A stretch of DNA of 16,758 nt from positions 1 to 16,758 of the forward strand of contig JALXEI010000189.1 in the NCBI GenBank assembly GCA_027069645.1, written 5' to 3'. Below the pieces are notes generated by a model. The model did not search any database. It saw nothing but the letters and a program-made list of their open reading frames with translations, and was not told the DNA's origin. Source of the stretch: Hyphomicrobiales bacterium (lineage in GTDB: Bacteria > Pseudomonadota > Alphaproteobacteria > Rhizobiales > JAKIUO01). Below are positions 6,769 to 14,030 of this stretch, in pieces. A program made the translations under genes and the position numbers. The first letter of the stretch is position 1. Every line of letters begins with the position of its first letter.

Positions 6769-7547
6769 TCTCCCTTAAACCGGATGACAGAAAATCTGAA
6801 AAGGCAGACCGTGAAGCCGAAAACGACGGCAGTCGTCGGGCCTTTTTGAAGGGAGCGGCCGCAGTGATGGCCATAGCTCCCGGCATGACCCTGTATGCCT
6901 ATGGTACAAAAGATGCGGTTGCAAAACCGCTGGATGAAGCGGCCACACGCAAAAACCGCTGGGGCCTTTTGATTGATGCGGCAAAGTTTACAGATGCTGA
7001 TGTCGATAGATGTGTCGCGGCCTGTCAGAAGGAGAATGGCTGGAAGAATACCGGCCATCCCCTGACGGATGCCCAGTGGATTCGCCGGGTCAATATCACC
7101 AATAAAAAGACCGGCGAGCATTTTTCCCTTCCCATGATGTGTCAGCATTGTGCCGAGCCACCCTGTGCGGATGTTTGTCCGACCGGCGCTTCGTTCAGGC
7201 GTGATGATGGCATTGTGCTGGTGGACAAGCATATCTGTATTGGTTGTCGCTATTGCATGATGGCCTGTCCCTACAAGGCACGTTCATTCGTACACGAGCA
7301 TCTGGAAGACCAGAAATCATATGCGCCGCGCGGAATCGGTACTGTGGAAAGTTGCACCATGTGTGTGCATCGTGTTGACGAGGGACGGCAACCGGCCTGT
7401 GTCGAGGCGGCGCCACAGGGCGCAATGGTGTTTGGCGATCTCAATGATCGCTCCGGCAAGCTTGCGCAACTCGTTGAACGGGTGGCCACGCAGCAGGTCC
7501 GTGCCGATCTCAATCTCGATCCCGGTGTTCGTTACAGAAATATCTGA
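6765..7547 (+). CDS. dsrO: DsrO, periplasmic iron-sulfur subunit of DsrMKJOP
   Basis: This 260-residue protein is of the NrfC/TtrB-type ferredoxin family. A twin-arginine signal (SRRAFLKG, 23-30, then a hydrophobic AAAVMAIAPG stretch) indicates Tat export after cofactor insertion. Cluster ligands seen: Cys126, 129, 134, 138; Cys158, 161, 164, 168; Cys197, 200, 212; and Cys83 and Cys87 near the start of the mature protein. That is 13 cysteines, enough for three [4Fe-4S] clusters; the first group is Cys83/Cys87 rather than a full CxxCxxCxxxC. DsrO links the periplasmic cytochrome DsrJ to the membrane subunit DsrP. Its ATG overlaps the dsrJ TGA by 4 bp, implying translational coupling. Confidence 0.95.
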   Translation: MISLKPDDRKSEKADREAENDGSRRAFLKGAAAVMAIAPGMTLYAYGTKDAVAKPLDEAATRKNRWGLLIDAAKFTDADVDRCVAACQKENGWKNTGHPLTDAQWIRRVNITNKKTGEHFSLPMMCQHCAEPPCADVCPTGASFRRDDGIVLVDKHICIGCRYCMMACPYKARSFVHEHLEDQKSYAPRGIGTVESCTMCVHRVDEGRQPACVEAAPQGAMVFGDLNDRSGKLAQLVERVATQQVRADLNLDPGVRYRNI

Positions 7548-7590
7548 TGTGGTCCCGTGGTCTGTCGCTCTGGCAAAGAGGGCAAACTAC

Positions 7591-7614
7591 TATTTTAGAA
7601 TATGAGATAAAATA
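7591..7614 (+). promoter_or_regulatory. AU-rich hairpin over the dsrP start codon
   Basis: TATTTTA (7591-7597) is the exact reverse complement of TAAAATA (7608-7614), whose last base is the A of the dsrP ATG. The only purine-rich ribosome-site candidate, GAGA (7604-7607), falls in the 10-base loop. Unlike its neighbours, dsrP has no strong SD. A weak fold here could tune dsrP translation (inference). Confidence 0.35.
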
Positions 7615-8801
7615 TGGCTGAAACATATAAACAACTACGGGAATATAACAACATATTCAATGTGTTGCTTGTTCTTCATGTGATTGTAATTGCAATCGGG
7701 CTGGGAGCGGCTTTCTATATGGAGCACCACGGCCATATCGTTACCGGTATGAATAACCAGATTGTCTGGGGATTGCCCCACGTGTTTGCCGTTTTCCTGA
7801 TTGTTTCAGCTTCGGGAGCTCTTAATCTCGCTTCGGCTTCATCGGTTTTCAGCAAGCTGGCCTACAAGCGGTTTGCACGTTTGTCGGCCATCCTGGCTAT
7901 TTCTCTGCTGATCGGCGGACTGGCGGTGTTGTTGCTCGATCTGGGGCGTCCGGATCGATTGATTATTGCCATGACTCATTACAATTTCAAATCCATCTTT
8001 GCCTGGAATATAATTCTTTATACCGGCTTTATTACCATTGTCGGTGTCTATCTGTGGACGATGATGGACAAAACGGTGACCCGCTATAACAAAATCGCCG
8101 GCTGGGGTGCCTTTATCTGGCGGTTGATCCTGACAACAGGTACCGGCTCGATCTTCGGGTTTCTGGTGGCAAGAGAAGCCTATGATGCCGCTATTATGGC
8201 CCCGCTGTTTATTGCTTCCTCCTTTGTTTATGGCATGGCTTTTACTGTCTGGGTGCTGATTACCATGTGTCAGGCGACCGGCAAGCGCCTGTTGACGAGG
8301 GATGTTTCGAACAAGATACGCGAGCTAATCATTATCTTCATTGCTGCCATGCTGTATTTTACAGCCGTGCATCATCTGACCAATCTCTATGCGGCAGAAC
8401 ATACGGGTGTCGAACGCTTCATATTGTGGAGTGGTAGCGTGTTCACATGGCTGTTCTGGGGCGGGCATGTACTGATTGGCAGTGTCATTCCCATGCTGAT
8501 TCTCATGCAACCAAATTTTGGTTCCTCTCGTGCCGGGCTGATTTTTGCCAGTGTTCTGATGTTGCTGGGAGGGATGGCACATATCTATGTCATCATTATC
8601 GGTGGACAGTCCTATCCACTCGCCCTGTTCCCGGGGATGGAGGTAACAAGTACCTTCCAGGATGGTCAGTTCGCCCATTATATGCCGTCATTGCCGGAAC
8701 TTCTGCTTGGAATCGCCGGTATATCGATTGCCATGTTTATGACCGGCTTTGCCTTGAAACTGTTGCCCTTCCTTCCTTCTCCTGTGGCAGACGGAAAATA
8801 G
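7614..8801 (+). CDS. dsrP: DsrP, NrfD-like membrane subunit of DsrMKJOP
   Basis: This 395-residue polytopic membrane protein of the NrfD/PsrC family is the proposed quinone-interacting subunit paired with DsrO. About ten hydrophobic helices can be drawn (near 13-36, 49-72, 89-110, 129-150, 162-186, 195-219, 237-262, 268-298, 308-332 and 358-386). Family-like features are the LLLDLGRPDR loop (106-115) after helix 3 and the conserved GGHVLIGSVIP stretch (283-293) in helix 8. ATG 7614 is the natural start, though its SD is weak (only GAGA 7604-7607). It ends the contiguous MKJOP unit and is followed by a 150-bp spacer with a terminator-like hairpin. Confidence 0.95.
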   Translation: MAETYKQLREYNNIFNVLLVLHVIVIAIGLGAAFYMEHHGHIVTGMNNQIVWGLPHVFAVFLIVSASGALNLASASSVFSKLAYKRFARLSAILAISLLIGGLAVLLLDLGRPDRLIIAMTHYNFKSIFAWNIILYTGFITIVGVYLWTMMDKTVTRYNKIAGWGAFIWRLILTTGTGSIFGFLVAREAYDAAIMAPLFIASSFVYGMAFTVWVLITMCQATGKRLLTRDVSNKIRELIIIFIAAMLYFTAVHHLTNLYAAEHTGVERFILWSGSVFTWLFWGGHVLIGSVIPMLILMQPNFGSSRAGLIFASVLMLLGGMAHIYVIIIGGQSYPLALFPGMEVTSTFQDGQFAHYMPSLPELLLGIAGISIAMFMTGFALKLLPFLPSPVADGK

Positions 8802-8806
8802 GGGAG

Positions 8807-8837
8807 AGCAAGGGGCCTGTTTCTCCTTCCCCTTGCT
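8807..8837 (+). terminator. Candidate terminator hairpin after dsrP
   Basis: AGCAAGGGG (8807-8815) pairs exactly with CCCCTTGCT (8829-8837) around a 13-base pyrimidine-rich loop, six bases after the dsrP stop. The tail (TGCAATGCTTGTG) is only modestly T-rich, so termination may be partial. The position at the end of the MKJOP unit supports the call. Confidence 0.5.
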
Positions 8838-8855
8838 TGCAATGCTTGTGTCAAG

Positions 8856-8896
8856 GCCCAAAATACAGGACTGGGCTGGCGTATCGGTATGATACG
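8856..8896 (+). repeat. Two small inverted repeats upstream of the TrpD2-like gene
   Basis: GCCCA (8856-8860) faces TGGGC (8872-8876). CGTATC (8880-8885) faces GATACG (8891-8896) across five bases. The second dyad lies 56 bp before the start codon and could be an operator or a short RNA hairpin. The pairing is exact but short, so chance is possible. Confidence 0.3.
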
Positions 8897-8951
8897 TCTT
8901 TCCGGCGAGATTACGGGCGGTCGGCAGGTTTGATCGGGAAGGGATTCGACC

Positions 8952-9965
8952 ATGAGTAAAGCAGAGCCATTACATCCGTTTGCAAAATTCATTGCCATTC
9001 TGGGACGTGGCAAAACCCTGTCGCGTTCCCTTGATCAGCAGGAAGCACGAGAGGCTTTCGGTATGATCCTGGATGAAAAGGTTCTGCCCGAGCAGCTTGG
9101 CGCTTTCATGATGTTACTGCGCTTTCAGGAAGAGACACCGGAGGAAGTTGCCGGTTTTGTCGAGGCGGTCCGGGCACGTCTGCCTCATCCTGAACATCGT
9201 CCCGAGGTTGATCTTGACTGGTCTAGCTATGCGGGCAAGCGTCGTCAGCTTCCCTGGTTTATACTGTCGGCGCTGTTGCTGGCGCAAAATGGTGTGCGGG
9301 TGTTTATGCATGGCACCGAGGGGCATACACCGGGTCGGGTCTATACGCGCGACACATTAAAGGCTCTGGGGATTCCTGTTGCAGAAAAACTGGAGCAGGC
9401 AGGTGCTCATCTGGATCAGCGTAATTTTGCCTATGTACCGCTTGAAGGGATCAGTCAGAAACTGCGTGATATGATCGACCTGCGTCCTGTCTTTGGCTTG
9501 CGCTCGCCGGTCCACACCATCGCACGAATGATCAACCCGCTTGATGCACCTGCCATGTTGCAGGGTATTTTTCATCGCGGTTTTCTTGAGACCCATTCGG
9601 AAGGGGGACGTCTTGTCGGCTTTTCCCGACTCGCCGTCTATCGTGGCGAGGGCGGCGAAATCGAGCGCCGCGTCAACAAGCCGACCCTGGTATCTGTTCT
9701 GGACGGGGGAGAGATCAGCGAGGAAAGATGGCCGCGACTGACCGATGATCCTCGCCAGCAGGCGGATGAAGAAATGGATGTGCAGCGCCTCGCGGATTTG
9801 TGGCACGGGAAAGTCGGTAACGCCTATGGCGAACATGCGGTTATCGGTACGGCTGCGATTGCTCTCAAATTGCTGGGTAAGGCGGAGACAATCGAAAAGG
9901 CCGACGCGCTGGCGCGTACGCTCTGGGAAAGCCGGGACAAGATGCATTTGCAGCACGTGGCCTGA
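8952..9965 (+). CDS. TrpD2/YbiB-like protein (anthranilate phosphoribosyltransferase fold)
   Basis: This 337-residue protein resembles the YbiB/TrpD2 branch often labelled glycosyl transferase family protein. The N-terminal helical domain (about 10-80) has the TrpD-like pattern of a short helix bundle (LDQQEAREAFGMIL, EQLGAFMMLLRFQEETPEEV). The alpha/beta domain begins at DLDWSSYAGKRRQLPW (87-102) and has HGTEGHTPGRVY (120-131) where true TrpD has a GTGGD phosphoribosyl-pyrophosphate loop, then RPVFGLRSPVHTIARMINP (178-196). The altered loop argues against tryptophan synthesis. Family knowledge: E. coli YbiB binds nucleic acids and lacks TrpD activity. The ATG is preceded by GGGAAGGG. It sits between dsrP and dsrN and lies 13 bp before dsrN, so co-expression with dsrN is likely. 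Its role in this setting is unknown. Confidence 0.8.
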   Translation: MSKAEPLHPFAKFIAILGRGKTLSRSLDQQEAREAFGMILDEKVLPEQLGAFMMLLRFQEETPEEVAGFVEAVRARLPHPEHRPEVDLDWSSYAGKRRQLPWFILSALLLAQNGVRVFMHGTEGHTPGRVYTRDTLKALGIPVAEKLEQAGAHLDQRNFAYVPLEGISQKLRDMIDLRPVFGLRSPVHTIARMINPLDAPAMLQGIFHRGFLETHSEGGRLVGFSRLAVYRGEGGEIERRVNKPTLVSVLDGGEISEERWPRLTDDPRQQADEEMDVQRLADLWHGKVGNAYGEHAVIGTAAIALKLLGKAETIEKADALARTLWESRDKMHLQHVA

Positions 9966-9978
9966 AACCGGGTAAGTT

Positions 9979-11361
9979 ATGGCATATCTTTACCTGTCGG
10001 CGGCACATAAATCATCGGGCAAGACGACCGTGTCGGTGGGGCTTGCGGCAGCCCTGAACCGTCGAGGTCTCAAGGTTCGGACCTTCAAGAAAGGCCCTGA
10101 CTATATTGATCCGTTGTGGTTGCAAAAGGCAACGGGCTCCCCTTGCTACAATCTTGATTTTAACACCCAGTCGCACGACGAAATAAAACAGATGTTCGCC
10201 CGTCATCTCGCGGGCGCCGATATCGGGCTTATCGAGGGCAATAAAGGGCTTTATGACGGCGTTGCTCTTGATGGTCATGATTCAAATGCGGCCCTTGCGG
10301 TCCTGCTGGGTGCGCCAGTGGTTCTGGTGATTGATGTCACGGGGATAACACGCGGTATTGCCCCCCTTTTAATGGGCTATTCGGCTTTCGATGCAGAAGT
10401 GAATATTGCGGGCGTGATCTTCAACAAGGTCGCCGGTTCGCGTCAGGAAAGTAAATTGCGGGCTTCGGTACAGCAGTATACCGACCTTGAAGTTGCGGGC
10501 TCGATCCCGCGCAATGACAGTCTGCTGGCGCCCGAACGACATCTCGGGCTTCTTCCTCCCGATGAAAGCGACCGGGCCGGTGAACGGATCAGCGAACTGG
10601 CGGATATTATCGAAAATTCTGTTGACATTGATCACCTGCTGGAGATCTCACGCAAGGCAACACTGCCTGTCGTCACCGCCATGCGGCGCACAACCGGACA
10701 GAATGACCCAAAGGTACGCATAGGGATCGCCCGCGACAGTGCTTTTGGCTTCTATTATGCCGATGATCTCGACGCCCTTCGTGAAGCGGGAGCAGATTTG
10801 CTGTTTTTCAACAGTTTGAAAGATGCGGTTCTGCCTGATGTTGATGGTGTGTTTCTGGGGGGCGGCTTTCCTGAAACGCACATGCCGGCGCTGGAGGCCA
10901 ATGCAGGGCTGCGAGCGGATATCAGACAAAAAGCCCGAAACGGGCGGCCGGTCTATGCCGAATGCGGGGGCATGATGTATCTGGCGGAAAGGATCGAGTG
11001 GAATGGCGAGAGCGCCGATATGGTCGGGTTTATTCCAGGGGTTGTGCAGATGCACGACAAGCCCCGGGGGCGGGGCCTTGTCAGGTTGAAGGAAACCGGG
11101 CACGGCAAATGGTCAAAGGCGCTTCGTGATGGCGAACCGGCCATCCTTACAGCACACGAGTTTCACTATGCCTCCCTGACCGGCTTGCCGGAAGACACGC
11201 TTTTTGCCCATGAGGTCCTGCGCGGCTATGGTATTGATGGTGCGCATGATGGTATTGTCCGCAATAATGTGCAGGCCGGTTTTTGTCATCACCGCACAAC
11301 AGCCGGGAATGACTGGGCAGTGCGTTTCGTCGATTTTGTCCGTCGCTGCAAAAAGCGCTGA
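9979..11361 (+). CDS. dsrN: DsrN, cobyrinate a,c-diamide synthase-like siroheme amidase
   Basis: This 460-residue CobB/CbiA-family glutamine amidotransferase has an N-terminal P-loop AHKSSGKT (9-16) with TFKKGPDYIDP (35-45) typical of the family. A C-terminal class I glutaminase domain follows with catalytic Cys329 in YAECGGMMYL, the GGGFPE motif (294-299) and a likely partner histidine in HEFHY (393-397). In cobalamin makers CobB amidates the a and c side chains. In Allochromatium the dsr-linked copy, DsrN, converts siroheme to siroamide for DsrAB. Position directly downstream of dsrMKLJOP supports DsrN; a dual or cobalamin role cannot be excluded from sequence alone. The start is ATG 9979 with a weak SD, 13 bp after the previous stop. 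The stop lies 8 bp from the convergent thiE stop. Confidence 0.9.
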   Translation: MAYLYLSAAHKSSGKTTVSVGLAAALNRRGLKVRTFKKGPDYIDPLWLQKATGSPCYNLDFNTQSHDEIKQMFARHLAGADIGLIEGNKGLYDGVALDGHDSNAALAVLLGAPVVLVIDVTGITRGIAPLLMGYSAFDAEVNIAGVIFNKVAGSRQESKLRASVQQYTDLEVAGSIPRNDSLLAPERHLGLLPPDESDRAGERISELADIIENSVDIDHLLEISRKATLPVVTAMRRTTGQNDPKVRIGIARDSAFGFYYADDLDALREAGADLLFFNSLKDAVLPDVDGVFLGGGFPETHMPALEANAGLRADIRQKARNGRPVYAECGGMMYLAERIEWNGESADMVGFIPGVVQMHDKPRGRGLVRLKETGHGKWSKALRDGEPAILTAHEFHYASLTGLPEDTLFAHEVLRGYGIDGAHDGIVRNNVQAGFCHHRTTAGNDWAVRFVDFVRRCKKR

Positions 11362-11369
11362 CATTTGCA

Positions 11370-11978
11370 TTATTGTTTCGGAGTGAGCAGTCTCAACCAG
11401 TCTTTTGCGCGTTGTTCGGGATTGCGATCTGCCACAATATCGGTAACAACGGCGATCGCGGCGACGCCGGTTTTCCTGACTTTGGGCGCAAATTCGAGGG
11501 TGATTCCGCCAATTGCAACTACGGGAACAGGAGCGGTTTCGACCCATTCGCGCAGCCGTTCAAGGCCCTGGGGCTGCCATTTCATTTTTTTCAGTTTTGT
11601 TTCCCGGATCGGTCCAAGGGCGACATAGTCCGGTCCGACCGCAAGCGCTGTCTCCAGTTCTTCATGAGAATGGGTGCTGACGCCAAGTTGCAGCCGTGCA
11701 GCGCGTATAGCCGCGAGGTCCGCCGCAGCGAGGTCTTCCTGCCCCAGGTGAATAAACCGCGCGCCAAGATCAATGGCTTCGCGCCAGTGGTCATTGACGA
11801 TCAGTGTCGCGTCATATTGCCGACATATCTGCAAACCTGTTTCAATCTGCCGCTTTCTTTCATCCCCGGGGGTATCCTTGAGCCGCAACTGAATGGTTTT
11901 GACCCCGAGTGGAACAAGGCGTTTGATCCATGAAAGATCGGGGACGACGGGATAAAACGGGTGTAAAAGAGCTGGCAT
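11370..11978 (-). CDS. thiE: ThiE, thiamine-phosphate synthase
   Basis: This 202-residue TIM-barrel enzyme joins HMP pyrophosphate and thiazole phosphate carboxylate to give thiamine phosphate. Family segments seen: QLRLKD (30-35), VNDHW (61-65), FIHLGQEDL (75-83), GVSTHSHEE (99-107), YVALGPIRETKLKK (118-131) and VVAIGGIT (153-160). The pyrophosphate-binding region reads GPIRETKLKK rather than the commoner GPxxPTxTK. The start ATG at 11978 gives the normal family length; the open frame runs 44 codons further but those overlap thiG and are not ThiE-like. It lies 16 bp after thiG, the last gene of the thi group. TenI-like function is an alternative, but the context favours ThiE. Confidence 0.88.
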   Translation of the reverse strand: MPALLHPFYPVVPDLSWIKRLVPLGVKTIQLRLKDTPGDERKRQIETGLQICRQYDATLIVNDHWREAIDLGARFIHLGQEDLAAADLAAIRAARLQLGVSTHSHEELETALAVGPDYVALGPIRETKLKKMKWQPQGLERLREWVETAPVPVVAIGGITLEFAPKVRKTGVAAIAVVTDIVADRNPEQRAKDWLRLLTPKQ

Positions 11979-11994
11979 GAATGACGGTTTCTTT

Positions 11995-12774
11995 TCAGTC
12001 CAGCCGGAAAAAGGGGGTTCCGGCCACGGGTGTTGAAGGGGAAGCCATATCGCGGGGCTCAAGGACCCCGGCCTCGAAGGCCTGGCGTCCGGCCTCAATG
12101 GCACCGGCAAAGGCCCGGGCCATTTTCACAGGATCGGCCGCTTTGGCAATTGCGGTATTGAGCAGAACCGCGTCACAGCCCATTTCGAGGGCTTTTGCGG
12201 CATGGGAGGGGGCGCCGATCCCTGCGTCAACAACAAGGGGGATATCCGGGAACCAAGCCCGCAGGGTTTTCAGAGCGTAGGGATTGTTGAGACCGCGGGC
12301 CGACCCGATGGGCGCACCCCACGGCATCAGCACCTTGCATCCGGCTTCCAGCAAGCGTTCGGCGGCGCCGAGGTCTTCGGTTGTATAGGGGAACACCTCG
12401 AAACCGTCCGCGGCAAGGATTCGGGCTGCTTCCACCAGTCCGAACAGGTCCGGTTGCAGCGTGTCGTCATTGGCGATCACTTCCAGCTTGATCCAGGGGG
12501 TCTCAAACAGCTCCCGTGCCATTTGCGCCGTGGTTACAGCCTCCCTGACGCTTTTGCAACCGGCCGTATTGGGCAATATGTGCACATCCAGTTCGCGGAT
12601 CAGCTTCCAGAACCCCTGGCCCGATTGCCTGCTGGCCGATTCCCGGCGCAGGGAAACGGTCACAATTTGCGCCCTGGAAGCTCTGACGGCCTTTTGCAGA
12701 ATATCGGGAGAGGGATACATGGAGGTGCCCATCAGCAGGCGGGAGTCAACCTTGCGTCCGTAAAACGAGAGCAT
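11995..12774 (-). CDS. thiG: ThiG, thiazole synthase
   Basis: This 259-residue (beta/alpha)8 enzyme makes the thiazole ring from deoxyxylulose 5-phosphate, dehydroglycine and the ThiS thiocarboxylate. The Schiff-base lysine is Lys96 in WIKLEVI. Other family landmarks: RLLMGTSMYPSP (12-23), LPNTAGCKSVREAV (67-80), FPYTTEDLGAAERL, CKVLMPWGAPIGSARGL, VDAGIGAPSHAAKALEMG and LLNTAIAKAADPVKMA. It starts only 5 bp after the thiS stop, so ThiS and ThiG are made together, matching their physical complex. ThiO upstream supplies dehydroglycine by oxidising glycine, as expected for the aerobic route. Confidence 0.97.
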   Translation of the reverse strand: MLSFYGRKVDSRLLMGTSMYPSPDILQKAVRASRAQIVTVSLRRESASRQSGQGFWKLIRELDVHILPNTAGCKSVREAVTTAQMARELFETPWIKLEVIANDDTLQPDLFGLVEAARILAADGFEVFPYTTEDLGAAERLLEAGCKVLMPWGAPIGSARGLNNPYALKTLRAWFPDIPLVVDAGIGAPSHAAKALEMGCDAVLLNTAIAKAADPVKMARAFAGAIEAGRQAFEAGVLEPRDMASPSTPVAGTPFFRLD

Positions 12775-12779
12775 ATGCG

Positions 12780-12980
12780 TTATCCCCCCTGTCGCGGGGC
12801 GAGAATTTCGATTTCGTCATTGCCGTTCAGTTTACATTCGGCGCGCCGGCTGGCAGGGACAAAATCACCATTCACCGCCGTGGCAATTCTGGCATCCTCG
12901 TCATAGCCGAGACCTTCCAGCAGTTCATGAAGTGTTTGGGCAGCCGTTTGCGCCGGTTCGCCATTCAGTCTAATGTTCAA
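12780..12980 (-). CDS. thiS: ThiS, sulfur carrier protein, TTG start proposed
   Basis: This ubiquitin-like sulfur carrier ends in the required Gly-Gly (APRQGG), where the thiocarboxylate forms. The start is set at TTG (12980-12978), giving MNIRLNGEP and 66 residues, the usual ThiS length. The reason is a perfect AGGAGG (12995-12990) nine bases upstream. Starting at the in-frame ATG (12998) or the TTG at 13001 would bury that ribosome site inside the gene and add a basic MRRCLSL-type leader not seen in ThiS. With the TTG start, thiS overlaps the 3' end of thiO by 11 bp, suggesting translational coupling. The hydrophobic ubiquitin-fold core is recognisable from LHELLEGLGY and IATAVNGDFV. Confidence 0.88.
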   Translation of the reverse strand: MNIRLNGEPAQTAAQTLHELLEGLGYDEDARIATAVNGDFVPASRRAECKLNGNDEIEILAPRQGG

Positions 12981-13971
12981 CGACAAACACCTCCTCATCA
13001 ATCGTTCCGGCTTGCAAATAGTCGGCGACCAGGTGGGCCAGTGCCGGAGACGTCAAAAATCCGTGTCGGTAGAGACCATTAACATAAAGGGTGTTGTTGC
13101 GCACGATGATTTTGGGGATATTGTCGGGAAAAGACGGGCGCAGATTGGCCGACATCCTGACGATTTCCGCTTCTCCGAATGCCGGGTGAATGGCATAGGC
13201 AGATCCCAGAAGTTCAAGGCCGGAGCGCACACTGACAGGGCCCTGGTCATCGCTTTCGATGACCGTTGCGCCGATCATGAAATAGTTTTCCGGCCAGGGC
13301 ACCATATAAAGCGGAAAGCGCGGATGCAGCAGGCGGATCGGGCGCGATAGCGTGACTTCATTCGTACGCAAAATGACCATTTCACCCCGCACCCCGCGCA
13401 GATCGGGCAGTTCATCGCGCGCGGCCATACCCCGGCAGTCAATGATATAGTCACTGCCTTCGGGGCGTTCGGGATGGCCAAACTGTGTTTGCACACCGGC
13501 TTCCATCGCTTTTTGCAGAATATGGGTCAGGGCCCAGTGGGGTTGCAGATGAGCCTCCCGGGGAAAGAACAGGCCGGAGCGAAACCTGTCGGCCAGATCG
13601 GGCTCGATTTCCTGTAATTTTACGGCGTCAATCGCTTCATATTCTTCGGTCTGGCGGCCAAATCGTTGCAGTTCGCTCTGATCCCTTGATGAGGCGACAA
13701 CCAGCGTGCCATTTTGCACGACATGAGGGAAGGCCTGCTGCCACAGGGGCAGGGAAGAAAGACCAAGACGGCGGATCACCGGTTCGGCGCTTTCGGTTTC
13801 GCAAAAAGGTGCCAGCATGGCTCCGGCGATCCAGCTTGAAGCCTCTTTGAAAGGTTCACTGGTCTTGCTGACAAGGGTGACCTGATGTCCCCTTGTTGCA
13901 AGGACAAGGGCTTGCCAGACGCCGACAATACCTGTGCCACGTACTGTAATGTTTAATGGTTTATCATTCAT
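12970..13971 (-). CDS. thiO: ThiO, glycine oxidase
   Basis: This 333-residue FAD-dependent amine oxidase is of the DAO family. An N-terminal dinucleotide motif with a GTGIVG core (12-17) follows a short beta strand (LNITVR), with SSWIAGAMLAPFCE (45-58) after it, the ThiO counterpart of the conserved GGMLAP-type segment. The C-terminal FAD closure reads YVNGLYRHGFLTSPALA (about 299-315), a ThiO signature. It oxidises glycine to dehydroglycine, which ThiG uses to build the thiazole. The ATG is preceded by a short 47-bp gap after ggt. Neighbours thiS-thiG-thiE complete a thiOSGE set. thiC and thiD are not in the window. Confidence 0.94.
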   Translation of the reverse strand: MNDKPLNITVRGTGIVGVWQALVLATRGHQVTLVSKTSEPFKEASSWIAGAMLAPFCETESAEPVIRRLGLSSLPLWQQAFPHVVQNGTLVVASSRDQSELQRFGRQTEEYEAIDAVKLQEIEPDLADRFRSGLFFPREAHLQPHWALTHILQKAMEAGVQTQFGHPERPEGSDYIIDCRGMAARDELPDLRGVRGEMVILRTNEVTLSRPIRLLHPRFPLYMVPWPENYFMIGATVIESDDQGPVSVRSGLELLGSAYAIHPAFGEAEIVRMSANLRPSFPDNIPKIIVRNNTLYVNGLYRHGFLTSPALAHLVADYLQAGTIDEEVFVVEH

Positions 13972-13975
13972 GCGC

Positions 13976-14030
13976 CTTTGTGCCGTATTTTGCCTGCGGG
14001 TGCAAGGGGATGCTCCTCTCAGTCCCCCAG
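13976..14030 (-). promoter_or_regulatory. Weak THI-box-like string at the ggt-thiO junction
   Basis: On the - strand the end of ggt reads GGGGGACTGAGAGG, then CATCCCCTTGCACCCG and CAGGCAAAATACGGC. These recall the TPP riboswitch signatures CTGAGA, ACCC(U/G)UUGAACCUGA and GG-AUAAUACC in the right order, and GGGG can pair with CCCC as in P2. However the P3 arm is missing, P4/P5 pairing is poor and CTGAGA overlaps the ggt stop codon. It may be a degenerate element or chance. Confidence 0.2.
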
